A stretch of 64,000 nt of DNA from Bradyrhizobium sp. B097 (lineage in GTDB: Bacteria; Pseudomonadota; Alphaproteobacteria; Rhizobiales; Xanthobacteraceae): NCBI RefSeq assembly GCF_038957035.1, contig NZ_CP152412.1, positions 8,552,501-8,616,500 of the forward strand. Direction: 5' to 3'. Shown piece after piece: positions 34,254-43,562 of this stretch; position 1 is the first letter of the stretch, and each line of letters begins with the position of its first letter. The translations under genes and the position numbers were made by a program. The notes below the pieces were generated by a model, which saw nothing but the letters and a program-made list of their open reading frames with translations, did not search any database and was not told the DNA's origin.

Positions 34254-34916
34254 CTACTCGCTATTCGCCATTCGCGATTCCTTCGCTTCCAGCACGCCGC
34301 CGAAGATCAAGGCTTCCATGTGCCTGATGTATTCGCGGCAGACCTCGTCGGTGACCGGACCGACGCCGACCGCGCGCGACATCGCGTGGCGGCCGAAGAA
34401 CAGGTGATCGCAGGCGCCGATCAGGCTGGTGTAGAACAGCACCGGATCGATCTTGCGGAATTCGCCGGCCTTGATGCCCTCGGCCAGCAGCCGGCGGTGG
34501 AAATCCAAAAGCGGCGCGACGAAGAATTTCGACACCTCGTTCGCGGCAGCAGTCGAGCTCTCGTGCAGGAGATAATGAATCAGCCGGTTCATATAGGGGA
34601 ACTGGTGATAGGCGCGGATGATGCCGCCGATATGCAGGCGCAGTTTCGCCGACGGCGTGATCGGCTGGCTGATGAGATATTCGAGTTGCGAGATCTCGGT
34701 GGCGGCGTCGCGCGCGAGCAGCGCCAGCAACAGCCCGTCCTTGTTGCCGAAATGATATTTCACGAGCGCGGCGTTGACGCCCGACTTCTGCGCGATATCG
34801 GACAGCGAGACCTCAATCGAGGCGCGCTCGATCATCAGCTCGCTGGCTGCGACCAATAGCTTGTCGGCAGTGGCATTTTTGCCGGCCGGAAGTTTCGTCG
34901 GTACGCTGGTATTCAA
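34254..34916 (-). CDS. TetR/AcrR-family transcriptional regulator
   Basis: Protein of 220 residues. The N-terminal helix-turn-helix (LMIERASIEVSLSDIAQKSGVNAALVKYHFGNKDGLLLALL) is typical of TetR; the rest is a helical ligand-binding domain. The only in-frame start with the full HTH is TTG 34916. It is first in the minus-strand catabolic operon and divergent from the thiolase gene, so it probably represses both transcripts and is released by an acyl-CoA or the free substrate. An AT-rich TTGATTGATTGA element lies in the divergent region. Confidence 0.9.
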   Translation of the reverse strand: MNTSVPTKLPAGKNATADKLLVAASELMIERASIEVSLSDIAQKSGVNAALVKYHFGNKDGLLLALLARDAATEISQLEYLISQPITPSAKLRLHIGGIIRAYHQFPYMNRLIHYLLHESSTAAANEVSKFFVAPLLDFHRRLLAEGIKAGEFRKIDPVLFYTSLIGACDHLFFGRHAMSRAVGVGPVTDEVCREYIRHMEALIFGGVLEAKESRMANSE

Positions 34917-35021
34917 CTGCGCTCTGGTCCCGCTCTGTGTCCCCGGCTGTTCCTAGCTGTTTCTTGGCTCGCCGGTAAATCGAGGCTGCACATAAGCCCA
35001 TGGCGGGGCTGCACTCAAGAG

Positions 35022-35041
35022 TTAATTGATTGATTGACTAA
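35022..35041. promoter_or_regulatory. Candidate TetR operator (TTAATTGATTGATTGACTAA)
   Basis: AT-rich, weakly dyad 20-bp stretch with three TTGA steps, in the middle of the 196-bp divergent region between the TetR and thiolase genes. Its position suits an operator. The dyad is imperfect (12 of 20 positions), so this is tentative. Confidence 0.35.
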
Positions 35042-35112
35042 ATGCTGAGCCGCCCCTTAAATCCGGCCCAACTTTGAAACCGCCCAATCCAGAAACATCA
35101 GGGAGATCAGAC

Positions 35113-36285
<1,173 letters not shown>

Positions 36286-36327
36286 GAAGCGTTCGATTAG
36301 GTCCGAAGGGCCTCCACATAAAAAGGT

Positions 36328-36449
36328 GTCGTCCCGGCGCAGGCCGGGACCCATAACCACAGGTGCTTGTGGTTATGCCGGGCTGCGGCCCCAACTCATT
36401 TCAACAACATAGAACGGTGGTTATGGGTCCCGGCTTTCGCCGGGACGAC
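36328..36449. repeat. Intergenic palindromic repeat, family B
   Basis: Mirrored ends GTCGTCCCGGCGCAGGCCGG and CCCGGCTTTCGCCGGGACGAC with inner CCCATAACCAC and GTGGTTATGGG arms. Second of three family B copies; it separates the thiolase and ligase genes. Confidence 0.78.
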
Positions 36450-36469
36450 GCATGCCCTGAGGAAACACA

Positions 36470-38014
36470 ATGACCCACCCCTCCATCCACGCGCGCAACC
36501 ATCCGAACAAGATCGCCTACCAGATGGCGGGCAGCGGAAAGGCGATCACCTATCGCGAGCTCGACGAACTCTCGAACCAGGGCGCGCATCTGTTCCGCTC
36601 GCTCGGCCTCAAACCCGGCGACCACATCGCGCTGCTGATGGAAAACCGCCTCGCCTTCATGGAGATCTGCTGGGCCGCGCAGCGCTCGGGGCTTTATTAC
36701 ACCGCGATCAGCCGCTACCTGACCGAAGAGGAGATCGCCTACATCATCAAAGACTGCGGAGCGCGGGTGTTCATCACGACGCCGCAATGCGCCGACAAGG
36801 TGAAGGGCCTGATCAAGGGCGAGCCGGGCGAGCCGCTGTTCTACATGATGGACGAGCCGGCCCTTGGCTTCCGTTCCTACGACAAGGAGGCCGGCGCGCA
36901 GCCGACCACGCCGGTTGCCGACGAGGTTGCCGGCTACGACATGCTGTATTCCTCCGGCACCACCGGCCGGCCCAAGGGCATCAAGAGGGAGTTCGAGGGC
37001 AACCGGATCGACGTGCCGAACCCGTTCCTGCGCATTCTCACCGCCGACATGTGCGGCATGAACGCCGACTCGATCTATTTGTCGCCGGCGCCGCTCTATC
37101 ACGCGGCCCCCCTGCGCTTCAACATGATGGCAACGGTGCTGGGCGGCACCTCCGTCATCATGGAGCATTTCGACGCCGAGGAATTTCTGAAGCAAGTCGA
37201 GAAGCACAAGGTGACGCAGTCGCAGCTGGTGCCGACCATGTTCGTGCGCATGCTGAAGCTGCCCGACGAGGTGCGCGCCCGCTACAAGGTCTCATCGCTG
37301 AGGGGCGCGATCCACGCCGCGGCGCCCTGCCCGGTCGACGTCAAGGCGAGGATGATCGGATGGTGGGGACCGATCCTGATCGAGTATTACGCCGGCTCCG
37401 AGGGCAACGGCGTCACGGTCTCGACCTCGCAGCAATGGCTGACACATCGCGGCACGGTCGGCCGCGCCGTGGTCGGCAAGGTCAAGATCCTGGACGAGAA
37501 CGACGAGGAGGCGCCGACCGGCCAGATCGGCCAGGTCTATTTCGCCGACGCGCCCGCGTTCACCTATCACAACGATCCCGAGAAGACGAAGAAGGCCTAC
37601 AACGCCAAGGGCTGGTCGACGCTCGGCGACGTCGGCTACCTCGACGAAGAGGGCTTCCTCTATCTCACCGACCGCAAGAGCTACATGATCATCTCCGGCG
37701 GCGTGAACATCTATCCGCAGGAGACCGAGGACGTGCTGATCACGCATCCCGCGGTCTCCGACGTCGCGGTGTTCGGCGTGCCGAACGAGGAGATGGGCGA
37801 AGAGGTCAAGGCCGTGGTGCAGCCGCACGACATCACCAGGGCCGGCAAGGAGCTCGAGGCCGAGCTGATCGCGTTCTGCCGCCAGCATCTGTCGCCGATC
37901 AAATGCCCGAAGAGCATCGACTTCGAGCAAGAGTTGCCGCGGACGCCGACCGGGAAGCTGGTGAAGCGGCATCTGCGGGACAGGTACTGGCCGAAGGCTC
38001 CCGCCAAGGCGTAG
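36470..38014 (+). CDS. AMP-dependent acyl-CoA synthetase/ligase
   Basis: Adenylate-forming ligase of 514 residues. The P-loop MLYSSGTTGRPKGIKREFEG, YYAGSEGNGVTVSTS, STLGDVGYLDEEGFLYLTDRKSYMIISGGVNIYPQE and the C-terminal PRTPTGKLVKRHLRDRYW with the catalytic lysine are all present, so it should be active. It belongs to the fatty-acid/carnitine CoA ligase branch, distinct from the two feruloyl-CoA synthase-like ligases here. It follows the thiolase on the plus strand and probably activates the free acid degraded by this cluster. Confidence 0.9.
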   Translation: MTHPSIHARNHPNKIAYQMAGSGKAITYRELDELSNQGAHLFRSLGLKPGDHIALLMENRLAFMEICWAAQRSGLYYTAISRYLTEEEIAYIIKDCGARVFITTPQCADKVKGLIKGEPGEPLFYMMDEPALGFRSYDKEAGAQPTTPVADEVAGYDMLYSSGTTGRPKGIKREFEGNRIDVPNPFLRILTADMCGMNADSIYLSPAPLYHAAPLRFNMMATVLGGTSVIMEHFDAEEFLKQVEKHKVTQSQLVPTMFVRMLKLPDEVRARYKVSSLRGAIHAAAPCPVDVKARMIGWWGPILIEYYAGSEGNGVTVSTSQQWLTHRGTVGRAVVGKVKILDENDEEAPTGQIGQVYFADAPAFTYHNDPEKTKKAYNAKGWSTLGDVGYLDEEGFLYLTDRKSYMIISGGVNIYPQETEDVLITHPAVSDVAVFGVPNEEMGEEVKAVVQPHDITRAGKELEAELIAFCRQHLSPIKCPKSIDFEQELPRTPTGKLVKRHLRDRYWPKAPAKA

Positions 38015-38020
38015 CCGCGC

Positions 38021-38186
38021 TTCACCCTCCCCTGGAGGGGGAGGGTCGGCTCACAACGAGCGAAGCGAGATGCGATACGGGGTGGGGTGATCTCTCAACA
38101 CGAGCAGTGCCCGATACGAGGGACCTGCACCCCACCTCGGTTCGCATTGCATGCGAACCGATCCTCCCCCTCCAGGGGAGGATGAA
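38021..38186. repeat. Intergenic palindromic repeat, family E variant
   Basis: Outer arms TTCACCCTCCCCTGGAGGGG and CCCCTCCAGGGGAGGATGAA with an inner GGGGTGATCTCTCAACACGA segment, almost the same as the copy at 22734-22896. Confidence 0.78.
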
Positions 38187-38244
38187 GACAGACCGCGTGT
38201 CAGAGACGCGCCAAACTCCGCCACATCGCGGGTCGTATGCGGCG

Positions 38245-38749
38245 TTACAAATCCTCCGCCGGTCCGCATGCCACCGACGCCGCGGCACGCAAATGCAGTT
38301 GGCCGTGCTTGCCTGATGCCGTGCTGGTCCATTGCGCGTCGATCTGCTGAAGATCTTCCGACAGCTTGCCACGATGGCTGCCGTCGGTCTCGAACGCTCC
38401 ATTGCCATCGGGCGACCGTTCAAAGATCTCGACCTCGAGATCGGACAGCCGGATGAACATCTGCACGCCGATCCTGGTCACGTGACGGCCGACCTCATAT
38501 GAACCGCAGCCACGCGCTTCCGCGTTTTGCTCGTTCAGGGCCTGCACCTTGTCGAAGGTGATGACGACGTTCTGCACCGTGTTGTCGCCGTCCCAGAGGA
38601 ATTCGCCGATATAGGCGCGCGGCAATTTTTCGGTGAGCTCCTTGATGTCGGCCGCGCGCGGCCGACATCAACACCAGGCCGGCGGCCACAAGCGTCACAC
38701 CGAGACGCGACATCCAGCCGAGCAGCTCTGCAATCCTCGCGTGGCGCAT
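38245..38749 (-). pseudogene. Frameshifted gene for a small exported protein
   Basis: Two overlapping minus-strand frames look like one broken gene. The N-terminal frame (start 38749, or 38713) encodes a signal peptide, MSRLGVTLVAAGLVLMSAAR. The downstream frame, from about 38663, continues ADIKELTEKLPRAYIGEFLWDGDNTVQNVVITFDKV and runs to 38245. That frame has a stop codon just upstream and no good start. Removing one G at the junction would restore LMSAARADIKEL, with a typical signal-peptidase site. The junction lies inside a perfect 30-bp palindrome at 38642-38671. I recognise no family. It could be a real mutation or a sequencing error. Confidence 0.65.
38642..38671. repeat. Perfect 30-bp palindrome at the frameshift
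   Basis: Arms TTGATGTCGGCCGCG and CGCGGCCGACATCAA with no spacer, lying exactly where the reading frame of the exported protein breaks. Unlike the dispersed repeats it falls inside coding sequence. Confidence 0.85.
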
Positions 38750-38853
38750 GCAGTATGCATCCCGTGGCCAAAGTTGCTATCGTGAATCAATGGCCGCCAG
38801 CATACAGCAAAATGCGCTGGTTCTGCGGCGATGCCCAACAGGTGATCTGCACG

Positions 38854-39999
38854 ATGGAAACGCTCCCCGACGTCCCGCTCCCCGCCACCATCCGCTCGCG
38901 TTATGTCGACGGGATCAACGGCCTGCGGATGCATGTGCTGGAGGCGGGCTTCGAGACAGCCGGCCGGCCCTGCCTGTTGCTGCTGCACGGCTTTCCGGAG
39001 CTGGCGTTTTCCTGGCGCAAGGTGATGCCGAAGCTTGCCGCGGCCGGCTATCACGTGATCGCGCCGGACCAGCGCGGCTATGGCCGCACCACAGGCTGGA
39101 GCGCGGATTATGACGGCGACCTCACATCATTTCGCCTGCCCAATCTGGTGCGCGATGCGCTCGGGCTGGTCGCAGCGTTCGGCTACACGCACGTCGACGC
39201 CGTGATCGGGCACGATTTCGGCTCGTCGGTCGCGGCATGGTGCGCGCTGATCCGCCCCGACGTGTTCCGCGCCGTCGTCATGATGAGCGCGCCGTTCGGA
39301 GGAACGCCGTCGCTGCCGTTCAACACCGCAAGTGAGCCCGCGAAACCCGCGAGCGAAGACCCCGTGCATCGCGAGCTGGCGGCGCTGCCGCGTCCGCGCA
39401 AGCATTACCAATGGTACTATTCGACGCGCCCGGCCAATGCCGACATGCATCGCGCGCCGCAGGGCGTGCACGACTTCCTGCGCGCCTACTACCATCACAA
39501 GAGCGCGGACTGGAAAGGCAACAAGCCTTATCCGCTGCAATCCTGGTCGGCGGGGGAGCTGGCCAAACTGCCGACCTACTATGTGATGGACCTCGCCAAG
39601 GACATGGCCGCGACGGTGGCCGAGGAGATGCCGTCGCGCGAGGCGATCGCCGCCAACGCATGGCTGCCCGACCGCGAGTTGACCTTTTACAGCGCGGAGT
39701 ATCAGCGCACGGGATTCCAGGGCGGGCTGCAATGGTATCGCTGCGGGACGTCAGGCGCGTTCACTCCGGAATTGCAAACCTGGAGCGGCCGCAGCATCGA
39801 CCAGCCGTCCGCGTTCATCTCGGGCAAGCAGGATTGGGGCAACTATCAGCGGCCCGGCGTGTTCGAGACGATGCAGACCAGGGCTTGTACCAAAATGATC
39901 GGCTGCCATCTGGTCGACGGCGCCGGTCACTGGGTGCAGCAGGAGCAGCCGGACGAAGTGAGCCGGCTGCTGCTGCAGTTCCTCGCGCGTGCAAGCTAG
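38854..39999 (+). CDS. Alpha/beta hydrolase, epoxide hydrolase-like
   Basis: Protein of 381 residues. The oxyanion segment LLLHGFPELAFSWR (HGFPE) and the nucleophile elbow VIGHDFGSSVAAW, with Asp as nucleophile, are typical of epoxide hydrolases and haloalkane dehalogenases rather than serine esterases. The C-terminal VDGAGHWVQQEQPDEVSRLLLQFL provides the catalytic His, and a long cap region carries several tyrosines (HYQWYYST, RAYYHH). METLPDV at 38854 is the likely start; the frame stays open upstream but overlaps the pseudogene. It stands alone, so the substrate is unknown. Confidence 0.87.
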   Translation: METLPDVPLPATIRSRYVDGINGLRMHVLEAGFETAGRPCLLLLHGFPELAFSWRKVMPKLAAAGYHVIAPDQRGYGRTTGWSADYDGDLTSFRLPNLVRDALGLVAAFGYTHVDAVIGHDFGSSVAAWCALIRPDVFRAVVMMSAPFGGTPSLPFNTASEPAKPASEDPVHRELAALPRPRKHYQWYYSTRPANADMHRAPQGVHDFLRAYYHHKSADWKGNKPYPLQSWSAGELAKLPTYYVMDLAKDMAATVAEEMPSREAIAANAWLPDRELTFYSAEYQRTGFQGGLQWYRCGTSGAFTPELQTWSGRSIDQPSAFISGKQDWGNYQRPGVFETMQTRACTKMIGCHLVDGAGHWVQQEQPDEVSRLLLQFLARAS

Positions 40000-40090
40000 A
40001 GCCACTTCGGTTCTGATCGAATCAGTCGCTCTAGATTCTTGTCTTTCCAGGTCTTCTTCGCGCGAACCGGCATCCGTCCCGCATCAGATG
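40000..40090. repeat. Degenerate intergenic repeat, family J-like
   Basis: Contains TCTTCGCGCGAACCGGCATC, similar to the TCTTCACGCGAACCGGTGTC core of the element at 52762. It is degenerate and its limits are uncertain. Confidence 0.4.
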
Positions 40091-40210
40091 CGCATGCCTG
40101 CCGCCACGATCCCGTCACAGGGCGTTAATGCGCGGTTCACGAAGCATTGGGCAATGATTGGCGTTGCTAGAAACCGGCGCTCGGTCCGGCGACTTTTTGA
40201 GGAGAGCAAG

Positions 40211-40579
40211 ATGGATAGGAAAATCGCTGGACTTCTGGGAGCAGTAGCCGCGTTCGGCGCGGTCGGTGCCGCCGAAGCTGCGCCTGGGCCGAACCCGGCC
40301 GACGTTCTGCAGGCGAACTCATACGCGGATCTGCTGGAGCCGATCTCGAACGCCTCCGCAAAGCTGCAGGCGCTCGACGAGGCTGCGCCCGCTCCGGTCC
40401 GCGAGAACGTGCAGCTTGCACAGTACTACTACCACCACCATCACCACCACCATCATCACGGCTACTATCGCCGCGACTACTACGACCGCCCGGTCATCGT
40501 GGTGCCGCGCTATCGGCGCTACCACCATCACCATCATCACCACCACCATCATCACAGCTTCTACCGTCGCGATTACTGA
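40211..40579 (+). CDS. Exported histidine-tract protein
   Basis: Protein of 122 residues with a signal peptide (MDRKIAGLLGAVAAFGAVGAAEA). A linker carries ADVLQANSYADLLEPISNASAKLQALDE. Then come two histidine tracts of nine and eleven residues, each bordered by Tyr/Arg (QYYYHHH..., RRYHHH...), and a FYRRDY end. Such tracts bind Ni, Zn, Cu or Co, so a periplasmic metal buffer is plausible. CAC and CAT codons are mixed, so the tracts are not simple triplet microsatellites. A GAGGAGAGCAAG ribosome site precedes the ATG and a strong terminator follows. No metal transporter is adjacent, but mbfA lies 1 kb downstream. Confidence 0.85.
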   Translation: MDRKIAGLLGAVAAFGAVGAAEAAPGPNPADVLQANSYADLLEPISNASAKLQALDEAAPAPVRENVQLAQYYYHHHHHHHHHGYYRRDYYDRPVIVVPRYRRYHHHHHHHHHHHSFYRRDY

Positions 40580-40604
40580 GCGATGGCGGCCGATCGGCGA
40601 TACC

Positions 40605-40634
40605 ACAACGGGGCCCGCGGGCCCCGTTGTTTTG
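40605..40634 (+). terminator. Strong rho-independent terminator
   Basis: Twelve-base perfect stem ACAACGGGGCCC/GGGCCCCGTTGT with a GC centre, followed by TTTT. It is 25 bp after the histidine-tract gene stop and just before the convergent gene's stop. Confidence 0.85.
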
Positions 40635-40657
40635 TCAACTGTGATGCGGCATCTCGC

Positions 40658-41380
40658 TCAATCGTTGCGCGCCTTCTCCTTTGCGGCGCGGTGCAGATGG
40701 CGATATGTGCCGTCGAACACCGTGTCCGATGACGACGTCCATTCCGTTCCGGCGGCCAGTTTGGGCCGATTGTTGTAGATGCGGCGCGCCTGCAACTCGC
40801 GTTCGGCGGCCTCCTCCTCGCCCATCTGCTCGAGCTGAAAGTTCGCTTCCTCGGGAATCACGATGATCTGGGCGAACGGCTCGTTCGGCCGGAAAATGTG
40901 AGTGCGCCCTTCCGCCGGCGCCTTGAACACGGTGAAGAACATCATCGGCCACCAATTGCGCACCAGCGCCGGAACGGCGATCGGCACGGTGTCGGAGCGA
41001 TCGGTGTAGAAGCGCGGATGCGGTTCGGTACGGATCGCCATGCCCTTCTCGACCTTAAGATCGAGCAATATCTGATAGGTGTAGAACGCGTCGCCGAAAT
41101 TCCGGAACGGCGGCCACTGCACGCCGCTGTCCGGCGGCTCACCCCAATCGGCGTCGAGTTGTAACCTTCCGTCCTTCGTGGTGACGTGCAGCTCGAAATC
41201 ATAGGGATAGAACAGCTCGATCCCGTATTGCGCGCCTTCCGAGAACGGCACGCAATGCCAGACCTGCTCGCGCGAACCATCGCTGCGCGGCTCACGGTTG
41301 CCGGCCCAGCCCGGAATCTCGAGTTTCGTGCGCCGCGGCGCCAGGCGCGCGTCGTTCAGCCGATATTTGACCCTGTCCAT
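40658..41380 (-). CDS. Uncharacterised protein (possibly DUF6065 family)
   Basis: Soluble protein of 240 residues. The start ATG 41380 has a GAGGGGG ribosome site (a longer frame upstream is unlikely). Notable segments are GIELFYPYDFELHVTTKDGRL, YQILLDLKVEKGMAIRTEPHPRFYTD, VRNWWPMMFFTVFKAPAEGRTHIFRPNEPFAQIIVIPEEANF, and a charged C-terminus with QMGEEEAAERELQARRIYNNRPKL. It resembles proteins I associate with DUF6065, but this is not certain and no function is known. It is divergent from mbfA; the Irr-type box lies 124 bp upstream of its start. Confidence 0.6.
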   Translation of the reverse strand: MDRVKYRLNDARLAPRRTKLEIPGWAGNREPRSDGSREQVWHCVPFSEGAQYGIELFYPYDFELHVTTKDGRLQLDADWGEPPDSGVQWPPFRNFGDAFYTYQILLDLKVEKGMAIRTEPHPRFYTDRSDTVPIAVPALVRNWWPMMFFTVFKAPAEGRTHIFRPNEPFAQIIVIPEEANFQLEQMGEEEAAERELQARRIYNNRPKLAAGTEWTSSSDTVFDGTYRHLHRAAKEKARND

Positions 41381-41503
41381 ACAATCCCCCTCGTGAGCCG
41401 CAGGAACCCGAACGGGCACAGGACCGGCCCGGTTCCCTTCATCGTGATCACGAACAGGGCCATAGCGCGGCTTAGTAGATTGACCCCAGCACCGCCTACA
41501 CAT

Positions 41504-41520
41504 ATTAGAATTATTCTAAT
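41504..41520 (+). promoter_or_regulatory. Iron control element (Irr box) upstream of mbfA
   Basis: Perfect dyad ATTAGAA-TTA-TTCTAAT, followed by a further overlapping TTCTAA half-site (41521-41526 region). It matches the TTAGAA-N3-TTCTAA core of the iron control element bound by Irr in rhizobia. It is 27 bp upstream of the mbfA start, where Irr would repress under iron limitation. Confidence 0.82.
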
Positions 41521-41547
41521 TCTAAACTCCGTAAGCAAGGCGTTGCC

Positions 41548-42519
41548 GTGAAGAATTTCGCCGATTTGACCGAGCGCGAGGTGCTGGCGGTCGCGATTGC
41601 CTCCGAGGAGGAGGACAGCCGCATCTACATGTCCTTCGCCGAGGACCTCACCGAACGCTATCCGGATACCGCAAAGATCTTCGAGGAGATGGCGGAGGAA
41701 GAGCGCGGCCATCGCCACCGTCTGCTGGAAACCTACGAGCAGCGCTTCGGCCCGCATCTGCCGCCGATCCGGCGCGAGGACGTCAAAGGCTTTCTGCGCC
41801 GACGCCCGATCTGGCTGACCAAGAACCTGCCGCTCGACACCATCCGCAAGGAAGTCGAGACCATGGAGCTGGAGGCCGAGCGCTTCTATGCCCGGGCCGC
41901 CGAGAAGGCCGAGGATGTCGGCGTGCGCCGGCTGCTCGGCGATCTCGCCGAGGAGGAGAAGGGCCACGAGAAGCTCGCGGTCCGCCTGACCGGCGAGATC
42001 CTCAAGCCCGATGTGCGCGCGGAGGAAGACCGCACGCGGCGGCGGATGTTCGTGCTGCAATATGTGCAGCCGGGCCTCGCCGGACTGATGGACGGCTCGG
42101 TCTCGACGCTGGCGCCGCTGTTCGCCGCCGCCTTCGCCACCCATCACAACTGGCAGACGTTTCTGGTCGGCCTTGCCGCCTCGATCGGCGCCGGCATCAG
42201 CATGGGCTTTGCCGAAGCGCTGTCCGACGACGGCTCGCTGACCGGCCGCGGCTCGCCCTGGCTGCGTGGCATCACCTGCGGATTGATGACGACGCTCGGC
42301 GGTCTCGGCCACACCATTCCCTATCTGGTGCCCGACGCCTGGCCGAACGCATTCTGGATCGCCACCGCGATCGCCGGGATCGTGGTGTTCTTCGAGTTGT
42401 GGGCGATCGCCTTCATCCGCTCGCGCTACATGGACACGCCGTTCCTGCAGGCGGTGTTCCAGATCGTGCTCGGCGGCGCGATCGTGCTCGCGGTCGGCAT
42501 CCTGATCGGCGCGGCGTAG
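41548..42519 (+). CDS. mbfA: Membrane-bound ferritin-like iron exporter
   Basis: Protein of 323 residues, starting with GTG. The N-terminal ferritin-like/erythrin domain has repeated di-iron ligands (ASEEEDSRIY, EMAEEERGHRHR, TMELEAERFYARAAE, LAEEEKGHEK). The C-terminal part is a Ccc1/VIT1-type transporter domain starting VQPGLAGLMDGSVSTLAPLFAAAFAT and continuing with about five helices. This is the domain order of MbfA, which in Bradyrhizobium and Agrobacterium exports iron and protects against peroxide and iron overload. The Irr box immediately upstream supports the assignment. An exported protein gene follows after 17 bp. Confidence 0.95.
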   Translation: MKNFADLTEREVLAVAIASEEEDSRIYMSFAEDLTERYPDTAKIFEEMAEEERGHRHRLLETYEQRFGPHLPPIRREDVKGFLRRRPIWLTKNLPLDTIRKEVETMELEAERFYARAAEKAEDVGVRRLLGDLAEEEKGHEKLAVRLTGEILKPDVRAEEDRTRRRMFVLQYVQPGLAGLMDGSVSTLAPLFAAAFATHHNWQTFLVGLAASIGAGISMGFAEALSDDGSLTGRGSPWLRGITCGLMTTLGGLGHTIPYLVPDAWPNAFWIATAIAGIVVFFELWAIAFIRSRYMDTPFLQAVFQIVLGGAIVLAVGILIGAA

Positions 42520-42536
42520 GACGGCTAGGTCTCCCG

Positions 42537-43403
42537 ATGCGATCCCGGCGCCGATGTCGAGATATGGCCCGCACAACGCTGATTGCGCTCGCCGCGGTCG
42601 GATACAGCAGCCGTGCGCAGGCGACCGACGAGATCCAGGTCTACAATGCCGGCATCGCGGCGGTCGGCCAGTTCACCATTCAGCAGCATCTCAACTATGT
42701 CGGCATCGGCCAGAAGGATCCGCCATTCCCCGGCGGCTTTCCGTCCAACGGCAGCCTCAACGGCACGCCGGAATTTGCCTATGGCATGACGGACTGGTGG
42801 GAGCTCGGGCTCTATCTGCCGTTCGCCGTACAGGACCGGCAATTCCTGTCCGACGCATTCAAGCTGCGTACGCTGTTCGTGTCGCCCAACGCCGACAAGC
42901 GCAATTTGTTCTACGGCATTAATTTCGAGCTGAGCCATGAGATGCCGAAATTCGCACAGACCCGCTGGGGCCTGGAGATCCGGCCGATCATCGGCGTGCG
43001 CAACGCGGACTATGAATTCATCGTCAACCCGATCGTCGATGTCGGCTTCGGCAAATCTGGCGAGGCGGATTTCGCCCCCGCCGCGCGCGTGGCGCGCAAG
43101 CTGAAGGACGATGTGTATGTCGGCCTCGAATACTATGCCGATTTCGGCAAGATCGGCGCCTTCAGCCCGCTCGCCGAGCAGCAGCACACATTGTTCGCGG
43201 TGACCGACTTCAAGGTGGGCGACGTCGACATCGACTTCGGCGTCGGCTACGGCCTGACGCGGGCATCCGACCGGCTCGTGGTCAAGACGATCATCGGATA
43301 CGCCTTCCCGGTGCCCGGGACCAAGGAGAGCAGCGAGCGCGCCAGCGCAAGCGGCCCCATCAATCCCATGGCGCATCTGTCGGCGCGCAGCACGCCTTAC
43401 TAG
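42537..43403 (+). CDS. Exported protein co-transcribed with mbfA
   Basis: Protein of about 288 residues with an N-terminal signal peptide (MARTTLIALAAVGYSSRAQA from the second Met at 42564; the frame starts 42537). The mature part has alternating hydrophobic/polar strands rich in aromatics (WWELGLYLPFAVQDRQFLSDAFKLRTLFVS, WGLEIRPIIGVRNADYEFIVNPIVDVGF, DVYVGLEYYADFGKIG, DIDFGVGYGLTRASDRLVVKTIIGY). This suggests a small outer-membrane beta-barrel. I recognise no named family. The 17-bp gap to mbfA indicates an operon, so it may act with the iron exporter across the envelope; this is inferred. Confidence 0.75.
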   Translation: MRSRRRCRDMARTTLIALAAVGYSSRAQATDEIQVYNAGIAAVGQFTIQQHLNYVGIGQKDPPFPGGFPSNGSLNGTPEFAYGMTDWWELGLYLPFAVQDRQFLSDAFKLRTLFVSPNADKRNLFYGINFELSHEMPKFAQTRWGLEIRPIIGVRNADYEFIVNPIVDVGFGKSGEADFAPAARVARKLKDDVYVGLEYYADFGKIGAFSPLAEQQHTLFAVTDFKVGDVDIDFGVGYGLTRASDRLVVKTIIGYAFPVPGTKESSERASASGPINPMAHLSARSTPY

Positions 43404-43562
43404 GCGCGCGTTGGCCTCCCCGGCATCAGGCAGAGCCCGATGATCACGATCGCGTTAGGCGATGTGTGACGTCGAGGTTGCGCGAGCGCAATTGCGATCA
43501 AGCCGGCCTTGCCCGTCCGCTCCATTCTGCGCATGATCGCCGCCAAAATCAGGGAGCACGCC

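Noticed and set aside
38527..38853. Upstream extension of the epoxide hydrolase-like protein
   Set aside because: It runs antisense across the frameshifted exported-protein gene, and the alpha/beta hydrolase fold starts after METLPDV.
40430..40560. CAC/CAT-rich DNA as a microsatellite or CRISPR-like array
   Set aside because: It is coding, with mixed synonymous codons and no spacer structure; it encodes the two histidine tracts.
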